Source: JBEEMU01 sp043778315
GTDB taxonomy: Bacteria > Bacteroidota > Bacteroidia > Chitinophagales > Saprospiraceae
NCBI GenBank assembly: GCA_043778315.1
Contig: JAYWGJ010000039.1
Coordinates: 1 to 10,094 of the forward strand
Length of the DNA: 10,094 nt
Direction: 5' to 3'
The notes under the pieces are model-generated. The model did no database searches, was not told the DNA's origin, and saw nothing but the letters and a program-made list of their open reading frames with translations. A program made the position numbers and the translations under genes. Shown in pieces: positions 4,894-10,094 of the stretch (the first letter of the stretch is position 1; each line of letters begins with the position of its first letter).

Positions 4894-7800
4894 ATGACGT
4901 TAAAACTATCCTCGATCTACCCCTACTGGACGAAGGTGAGTACTACGACAGCCAATACCTCTTTGGCGGGTCAATCTAGTACTATGCTTCGTTTGGTAAT
5001 CATGGTAATGTGTTGGTGTGTGAGTGCGACGGCGGCGTTAGCGGGTAATGCCCCAACGCCCGAAAGCGAGTTCGGAGCAGACCTCCGTTTCGCGCCGCAA
5101 ACGTGCATCACCAACGGCGGTACGATAGCGTGTGCAACCCTTACGGGCTGCTCGCCATTCACCCCGCCCATCATCTCGAGCGCAACCGCGCCCTCGCCCA
5201 ACTATGCTAGTTCGGGCTATCCTACCTTGTATAAGTGGTACAGAAGTACCACACTGACCACTTGCACGAGTGCAAATGCCAATCAGTGGACGCTTATCGC
5301 AGGTGCAACTGGTGCGACGTATAGCCCACCCGCTATTACCGCCAACACCTCTTATGTCCGTTGGGCATATAATTCCGCTTGTAGCACTTGTGCCTACAGC
5401 AATGTGATTAGATGCACGGTTAAGCCAAGTCCGCCTAACCCTACTTTTACCATCACACAGCCTGCTTGCGGTACTTCTACCACAGGTAGTATTTCTATTA
5501 CCAATTGCCCCAACGGCTACTACACCTCTTTGGACGGTGGCGCGTGGACGATTAACAAAACCTTGTACACGGGTATTGCAGCAGGTACACATACCATTTC
5601 TATCGGTATCAATAACTGCAATAAATCAGCTTCTTTTGTGATTAATGCGTGTACTACTTGTAGTAACGTAACTAACGCGGGTAGTATTGGTACAAGCCAA
5701 ACGGTTTGTGCGGCTTCTTTCGACCCACCTTTGATTACCTCTATCGCGTTGCCAACAGGCGGCACCGGAACGTTACAATATGTATGGTTGCGCTCATTAG
5801 ACAATGGCAACACTTTTACTACTATTGCAGGAGCTACGGCTTCTACCTACGACCCAGGTTTGATTACCCAAAACACTTGCTTCCGTCGCTGCGCACGCCG
5901 TAACGGTTGTACCAACTATATAGGCGAAAGTAACTGGGTTTGCTTTACGCTAAAAACTCCTTATTCTATTACCGCTACGGCTACACCTGCCACCATTACC
6001 GCAGGCAGCAACAGTACCCTTGCAGCAGCAGGCGGTGCGGTTTCGTATGTTTGGAGCAACGGTCAAGCAGCTTCGGCTATCACCGTTAATCCATCTGTAA
6101 CTACTACTTACACCGTAACAGCTACCGCTAATACAGGTTGTACCGCTACCACTTCGCTAACCGTAACAGTTTCTACTCCTACTTGTAGCAACATAACTAA
6201 TGCAGGTAGCATTGGCACCAGCCAAACGGTTTGTGCTACTTCTTTCGACCCACCTTTGATTACTTCTATTGCTTTGCCAACAGGCGGCACTGGAAATATC
6301 GAGTATGTATGGTTGCAATCCTTAAATAATGGTGCTACTTTTACTACCATTCCAGGTGCTACATCTTCTACCTACGATCCAGGCGTGATAACGGTTACTA
6401 CTTCGTACCGTCGCTGCTCGCGCCGCTCTAACTGTACGCAGTATGTAGGCGAAAGCAACTGGGTGACCTTCACATTAGGTACTTCTGCGATTGGACCGCT
6501 AACGGTTGATGCGAATACAGGCAGTGGTTGGGTAAGACTATCCAATAACACGGTTTCGGTTTGTGCAGGTTCGAGTTTACAGATAAGTGCTAACCCTGAT
6601 GGTTATGCTTCGTATGCTTGGGTTGGTCCGAATGGTTTCTCGGGCGCGGGCAATAGCAATGGCGATATAACTGTTGCCAGTGTGTTCTCTGCTGCTAATG
6701 CAGGAATTTACACGGTAACGGCAACGAACGCTGCGGGCTGCACCGCTACCGCTGCGGTGAATGTGATTTTGGGTACTTGTGGTACGACCACACCACCAAC
6801 CACTTGTATCGTTCGCAACGTGACTAATACAATTGGCTGTACCAATCCTCCTTATGTTATGTATATTAATGGGGTATATTATACGACTAACAATTTGACA
6901 CTCACAGAATTTGCTAACGGTACTGCTTTATTGCAAGGTATAGCTTTTGCTGGGGCAGAAAACGTAACCATTAATGTCACTTACACTGGTCGCACGACAG
7001 TCGCAGGCGCAGGAAGCCCCAAATATGGCTTATGCACCACCTCGGGCGGCGCAGGTTGGTACTACTATTCTGCCTTTACAGGTACTTTAACATCAAGTAC
7101 ATCAGGCGTTAGAAATATCGCACAAGACGGACCCGCGTTCCAAATCGGGACAGGTGCTAGCTTAAATAATGCTAACGCACTTGGTGGCTCAGGCTGGTTT
7201 AAAGACGCTACCACAGGGTCGCACATTGGTGATTTCAATTTCGAACTCTCTAACGGCACGCCTTTCACCTTTACACCTGCTATTACTGCCAATACTTCTA
7301 TTTGTTTAGGTAGTAATACAACGCTTACCGCAACGGGCGGTGGTACTTATGCTTGGTCAAACGGTGCAACTACGGCTGCAACTACCGTCACACCTACCGC
7401 TACTACTACCTACACCGTAACCGTGACGGATACACGCGGCTGTACCGCAACCGCTACCAAAACCATAACCGTTAATCCTAAGCCTACGCTTACCACAACA
7501 GGTGCTGCAATATGCGCTGGTGGTAACGCCGCAGTATCGGCTACGGGTGCAGTCACTTACTTATGGAGTAGCGGCGAAAATACCGCTACTATTTGGGCTA
7601 TGCCACTAGTAACCACTACCTACACGGTAACGGGTACTAATGCGAACGGTTGTAGTGCTACTGCAACAGTAGTGGTTACAGTTAATCCTAAACCAACAGC
7701 GACCGCTACAAGCTCAAATAATTTGACTTGTGCAGTGAATAGCTCTACGCTTAGCGCAACGGGTGGTAACTCTTACTTGTGGTCGAACGGCGGCAACGCA

Positions 7801-10094
7801 GCTTCTACCACAGTTACCGCAGCGGGTACATTCACAGTGACGGTAACGAATGCAAGCGGCTGTACAGCTACTGCAAGCGTCACTGTAACTCGTGATGCGA
7901 CTGCGCCAACCGCGACAGCAACGTCAGCTAACAACCTAACTTGCGCGGTGACTACTTCGGTATTGACCGCAACAGGCGGCGGCACTTACGCATGGTCGAA
8001 CGGTGCAACTACCGCTTCTACTACCGTAAATGCAGCAGGTAATTATACTGTTACTGCAACAAGCGCGAACGGTTGTACATCAACTGCAAGCGTTGCGGTA
8101 AGCAGCAACACCACTGCGCCAACCGCGACAGCAACATCAGCTAACAACCTAACTTGTTCGGTGACTACTTCGGTATTGACAGCAACAGGCGGCGGTACTT
8201 ACGCATGGTCGAACGGTGCAACTACCGCTTCAACTACCGTAAATGCAGCAGGTACTTATACGGTTACTGCAACAAGCGCGAACGGTTGTACTTCAACGGC
8301 AAGCGTTGCGGTAAGCAGCAACACGACTGCGCCAACAGCGACAGCGACGGCTAATCCGGCACTTATTAATGTGGGTCAAACCACCACTTTAACTGCAACA
8401 GGTGGCGATACTTATGTATGGTCGAACGGTGGAACAACCGCGACTATCACAGTCACACCAACCACAACTACTACTTATACCGTTACTGCTACCAATGCAA
8501 ACGGCTGTACTGCAACTGCAACCGTCACGGTGACGGCTAACCCATTAGGTTCTATCGGCGATAAAGTATTTGCGGATACGAACGGTAATGGTATTCAAGA
8601 TGCAAGCGAAGCAGGCGTACCGAACGTAACAGTTACTTTGTTTGATGGCAACGGCAACGTTTTGGCTACTATAACTACTGATGCGAACGGTAACTACTTG
8701 TTCCCTAATTTGCCAGCAGGCTCTTACAGTGTAGGTTTCTCTAACCTTCCTACGGGTTTTGTATTTAGCCCTGCTAATCAAGGCGGCAATCCAACTACCG
8801 ACAGCGATGCAGGAACTAACGGTCGTACACCAACTATCACCTTAGGTGTTGGTGAAAACAACACAACCGTTGATGCGGGTGTTCGTGGTGTGGCTTCTTT
8901 GGGTGACAAAGTATTTGCAGACACGAATGCGAACGGTCAGCAAGACGCAGGCGAAGCGGGCGTACCAAACGTAACAGTTACCTTGTTTGATGGCAACGGT
9001 AACGTTGTAACTACAACTACTACCGATGTGAATGGTAACTATTCATTTACTAATTTATTGCCAGGTACTTACAGCGTAGGTTTCTCTAACCTGCCTGCGG
9101 GTGCAATATTGACTTCTGCTAATCAAGGCAACGATGCCAGCGATAGCGATGCAGACGCAATCACAGGTCGTACAGGTACTTACACTTTGGCGGCAGGCGA
9201 TAATAATACGACTGTTGATGCAGGTATTTTCTCGAAAGCCGTTATCGGTGATAAAGTATTTGCTGATGCGAATGGTAATGGTATTCAAGACGCAGGCGAA
9301 GCAGGCGTACCAAACGTAACAGTGACTTTGTTTGATGGCAACGGCAACGTGGTAGCTACAACCGTTACTGACGCGAACGGTATGTACTCTTTCCCTAACG
9401 TAACTCCGGGTACTTATAGCGTAGGGTTCTCTAACTTACCTGCGGGTACAGTATTGAGTCCAGCAAATCAGGGCGGTAACGCCGCTAATGATAGCAACGC
9501 TAATCCTACTACAGGTCGCACTCCAGCGTTTACGGTTGGTTCAGGCGAAACAAATAATAGTATTGATGCAGGTGTAGTAACTTGTCCAATCGCGGCTATC
9601 GCAGGCGGAGGTACTATTTGTACAGGCGCAACAGCTACTCTGACCGCTTCGGGCGGCGGTACTTACGCATGGTCGAACGGTGCTACAACAGCAGCGATAA
9701 CCACTACAACAGCAGGTACTTTCACCGTTACCGTAACCGGTGCGGCAGGTTGTACGCGTACAGCTACTGCAAGTGTTATCATCAACGCGGTACCAGTTAT
9801 CGCAATAGCAAATCCTAACGCTACCGTATGCGCAGCGACAAACACAGCAAGCCTTACGGCGAGCGGTGCGGCGACTTACGCATGGAGTACAGGCGGCGCA
9901 ACTGCGGCAATCACGGTTAATCCGACCGCAAATACTACTTACACAGTAACAGGAACAGACGCGAGCGGTTGCTCAGCGACTGCAACGGCAGCGATTACAG
10001 TTAGTCCAGCCTACACTAATGTACACGACATGACGCAAAACGCGACTTGTGGTGCTTGCAACGGTGGCATCTGGCTAATGTACGGTGGCGGAAC
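4894..10094 (+). CDS. Giant secreted multi-module surface protein (adhesin-like), 3' end outside window
   Basis: I read this frame line by line from 4894 to the window edge and found no stop in 1,733 codons, so the gene continues beyond. Residues 31-50 (MLRLVIMVMCWCVSATAALA) are a Sec signal peptide with cleavage likely at ALA-GN. The start may be the ATG at 4894 (30-residue extended N-region) or the one at 4984. The order is: Cys-rich Ig-like module (~65-179), SprB-like module (~180-253), two near-identical Ig-like modules with NAGSIGTSQTVCA (~254-353, 428-529) flanking a WSNG module, a GPNGFSG Ig-like module (530-629), an unrecognised module (~630-794), six WSNG modules (795-1219), three SdrD_B-like modules (1220-1562), two more WSNG modules (1564-1706) and the start of another module. 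The composition (T, A, N, G, V, S) and beta-sandwich motifs indicate an extracellular stalk, presumably exported by type IX secretion; the sorting domain would lie outside the window. Adhesion or gliding is inferred. No enzyme domain is visible. Confidence 0.9.
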   Translation, partial: MTLKLSSIYPYWTKVSTTTANTSLAGQSSTMLRLVIMVMCWCVSATAALAGNAPTPESEFGADLRFAPQTCITNGGTIACATLTGCSPFTPPIISSATAPSPNYASSGYPTLYKWYRSTTLTTCTSANANQWTLIAGATGATYSPPAITANTSYVRWAYNSACSTCAYSNVIRCTVKPSPPNPTFTITQPACGTSTTGSISITNCPNGYYTSLDGGAWTINKTLYTGIAAGTHTISIGINNCNKSASFVINACTTCSNVTNAGSIGTSQTVCAASFDPPLITSIALPTGGTGTLQYVWLRSLDNGNTFTTIAGATASTYDPGLITQNTCFRRCARRNGCTNYIGESNWVCFTLKTPYSITATATPATITAGSNSTLAAAGGAVSYVWSNGQAASAITVNPSVTTTYTVTATANTGCTATTSLTVTVSTPTCSNITNAGSIGTSQTVCATSFDPPLITSIALPTGGTGNIEYVWLQSLNNGATFTTIPGATSSTYDPGVITVTTSYRRCSRRSNCTQYVGESNWVTFTLGTSAIGPLTVDANTGSGWVRLSNNTVSVCAGSSLQISANPDGYASYAWVGPNGFSGAGNSNGDITVASVFSAANAGIYTVTATNAAGCTATAAVNVILGTCGTTTPPTTCIVRNVTNTIGCTNPPYVMYINGVYYTTNNLTLTEFANGTALLQGIAFAGAENVTINVTYTGRTTVAGAGSPKYGLCTTSGGAGWYYYSAFTGTLTSSTSGVRNIAQDGPAFQIGTGASLNNANALGGSGWFKDATTGSHIGDFNFELSNGTPFTFTPAITANTSICLGSNTTLTATGGGTYAWSNGATTAATTVTPTATTTYTVTVTDTRGCTATATKTITVNPKPTLTTTGAAICAGGNAAVSATGAVTYLWSSGENTATIWAMPLVTTTYTVTGTNANGCSATATVVVTVNPKPTATATSSNNLTCAVNSSTLSATGGNSYLWSNGGNAASTTVTAAGTFTVTVTNASGCTATASVTVTRDATAPTATATSANNLTCAVTTSVLTATGGGTYAWSNGATTASTTVNAAGNYTVTATSANGCTSTASVAVSSNTTAPTATATSANNLTCSVTTSVLTATGGGTYAWSNGATTASTTVNAAGTYTVTATSANGCTSTASVAVSSNTTAPTATATANPALINVGQTTTLTATGGDTYVWSNGGTTATITVTPTTTTTYTVTATNANGCTATATVTVTANPLGSIGDKVFADTNGNGIQDASEAGVPNVTVTLFDGNGNVLATITTDANGNYLFPNLPAGSYSVGFSNLPTGFVFSPANQGGNPTTDSDAGTNGRTPTITLGVGENNTTVDAGVRGVASLGDKVFADTNANGQQDAGEAGVPNVTVTLFDGNGNVVTTTTTDVNGNYSFTNLLPGTYSVGFSNLPAGAILTSANQGNDASDSDADAITGRTGTYTLAAGDNNTTVDAGIFSKAVIGDKVFADANGNGIQDAGEAGVPNVTVTLFDGNGNVVATTVTDANGMYSFPNVTPGTYSVGFSNLPAGTVLSPANQGGNAANDSNANPTTGRTPAFTVGSGETNNSIDAGVVTCPIAAIAGGGTICTGATATLTASGGGTYAWSNGATTAAITTTTAGTFTVTVTGAAGCTRTATASVIINAVPVIAIANPNATVCAATNTASLTASGAATYAWSTGGATAAITVNPTANTTYTVTGTDASGCSATATAAITVSPAYTNVHDMTQNATCGACNGGIWLMYGGG
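4984..5043 (+). other. Signal peptide of the giant surface protein
   Basis: Residues 31-50 show a short positive start (MLR), a hydrophobic core (LVIMVMCWCV) and an A-L-A cleavage motif before GNAPTP. The Met at 4984 alone would give a textbook 20-residue signal peptide. With the ATG at 4894 the N-region is 30 residues longer, which Bacteroidetes giant proteins sometimes tolerate. Confidence 0.75.
5653..6480 (+). repeat. Duplicated Ig-like module (NAGSIGTSQTVC type)
   Basis: The segments 5653-5952 and 6175-6480 encode two close copies: C-S-N-x-T-N-A-G-S-I-G-T-S-Q-T-V-C-A, then FDPPLITSIALPTGGTG, YVWLxSLxNG, FTTIxGATxSTYDPG, and RRCxRRxxCTxYxGESNW. Start-to-start distance is about 525 bases, with one WSNG module between. 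A diverged relative (WYRST...WTLIAGATGATYSPPAITANTSYVRWA) lies at about 5221-5430. The Cys and W positions suggest a disulphide-stabilised Ig-like fold. Confidence 0.8.
5953..6174 (+). repeat. Isolated WSNG module (first copy)
   Basis: A ~74-residue module (ITAGSNSTLAAAGG, VSYVWSNG, TTTYTVTATANTGC) of the same type as the array at 7276-8550 sits between the two near-identical Ig-like modules. It lacks the N-terminal cysteine of most copies but keeps the late G-C. Confidence 0.8.
6781..7275 (+). other. Unrecognised ~165-residue module within the surface protein
   Basis: Residues ~630-794 break the repeat pattern and occur once in the window. They contain CIVRNVTNTIGC, YVMYINGVYYTTNNLTL, VTINVTYTGRTTVAGAGSPK, GWYYYSAFTGTLTSS, QDGPAFQIGTGASL and GGSGWFKD...GDFNFELSNG. 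The richer aromatic and charged content suggests a folded, perhaps ligand-binding, domain rather than a spacer. I have a vague memory of similar segments in Bacteroidetes surface proteins but cannot name a family. Confidence 0.55.
7276..8550 (+). repeat. Array of six WSNG (PKD/Ig-like) modules, ~71 residues each
   Basis: Six tandem modules start near 7276, 7486, 7690, 7903, 8116 and 8329. Each has an early Cys (NLTC or similar), LTATGGGTYAWSNGATTA, a TTTYTVTAT strand and a late N-G-C. The units at 7903 and 8116 are 213 bases each and about 95% identical. Two more copies lie at 9583-9795 and 9796-10011, and one diverged copy at 5953-6174. They are predicted beta-sandwich stalk units. Confidence 0.88.
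8551..9582 (+). repeat. Three tandem SdrD_B-like calcium-binding modules, 345-bp period
   Basis: Modules begin at 8551, 8896 and 9241, exactly 345 bases (115 residues) apart. Each reads (I/L)GDKVFAD.N.NG.QDA.EAGVPNVTVTLFDGNGN, then TD.NG.Y.F.N, PGTYSVGFSNLP and ends in DAG. The first loop D-x-N-x-N-G-x-x-D-x-x-E (D1228, N1230, N1232, D1236, E1239 in copy one) is an EF-hand-like calcium loop. The family (Pfam PF17210, SdrD B-like) gives rigid, calcium-stiffened rods in surface adhesins. There is no cysteine in these modules. Confidence 0.9.
9583..10011 (+). repeat. Two further WSNG modules after the SdrD_B-like block
   Basis: Copies at 9583-9795 (TICTGATATLTASGGG, TYAWSNGATTAAI, GAAGC) and 9796-10011 (TVCAATNTASLTASGAA, TYAWSTGGATAAI, ASGC) resume the module type of 7276-8550. 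From 10012 a different module begins (CGACNGGIWLMYGGG), resembling the start of a SprB-like repeat, and is cut by the window edge. Confidence 0.8.

Noticed and set aside
5038..5592. Minus-strand 184-codon frame, the longest antisense frame in the giant gene
   Set aside because: It is opposite a continuous frame with signal peptide and recognised modules; its own product is Arg/Cys-rich without any domain.
7903..8328. Regular repeats considered as a CRISPR array
   Set aside because: The units are 213 bases, coding and contiguous, without spacers of 30-40 bases or any cas gene.

Overview
The window looks like a chromosomal segment of a member of the Bacteroidota, probably a Cytophagia- or Chitinophagia-like lineage; I cannot place it more finely. 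The evidence is convergent. There are TAnnTTTG-type -7 promoter boxes and AT-rich leaders without Shine-Dalgarno sequences. The XerD has a Bacteroidetes-style C-terminus. LemA is paired with a short TPM protein. A very long secreted protein is built from the Ig/PKD-like 'WSNG' and SdrD_B-like modules typical of Bacteroidetes surface proteins. Genes are near 45-50% GC by eye, while intergenic DNA is strongly AT-rich.

Layout. Bases 2-334 hold the C-terminal end of a photolyase/cryptochrome-related flavoprotein that begins outside the window. A 67-residue two-helix membrane protein follows (458-661). Bases 680-1000 are a pyrimidine-biased array of degenerate short repeats. Next come lemA (1046-1636) and a cytosolic-looking TPM-domain gene (1640-2086), separated by 3 bases and clearly one operon. 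A strong bidirectional terminator and a second palindrome separate them from a convergent gene on the minus strand (2240-2806) for a secreted protein of unknown function. That gene has a near-ideal promoter of its own. xerD (3019-3990) is divergent from it and ends in a strong terminator.

Bases 4086-4893 are an AT-rich gene-free stretch with a plausible promoter near 4557-4584 and a triple TCAACAATT repeat touching the next start codon. From 4894 to the right edge, one reading frame stays open for 1,733 codons without a stop. It encodes a giant, exported, cysteine-containing repeat protein: a signal peptide, three related Ig-like modules, a SprB-like module, an unrecognised ~165-residue module, nine ~71-residue WSNG modules and three 115-residue SdrD_B-like calcium-binding modules. 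The C-terminus is outside the window, where a type IX secretion sorting domain would be expected.

The genes form no obvious single pathway. The left half is housekeeping (DNA repair, LemA/TPM envelope functions, chromosome dimer resolution). The right half is a surface adhesin whose repeats show recent tandem duplication. I see no RNA gene, CRISPR array or insertion sequence. The most interesting material is the architecture and repeat evolution of the giant surface protein.
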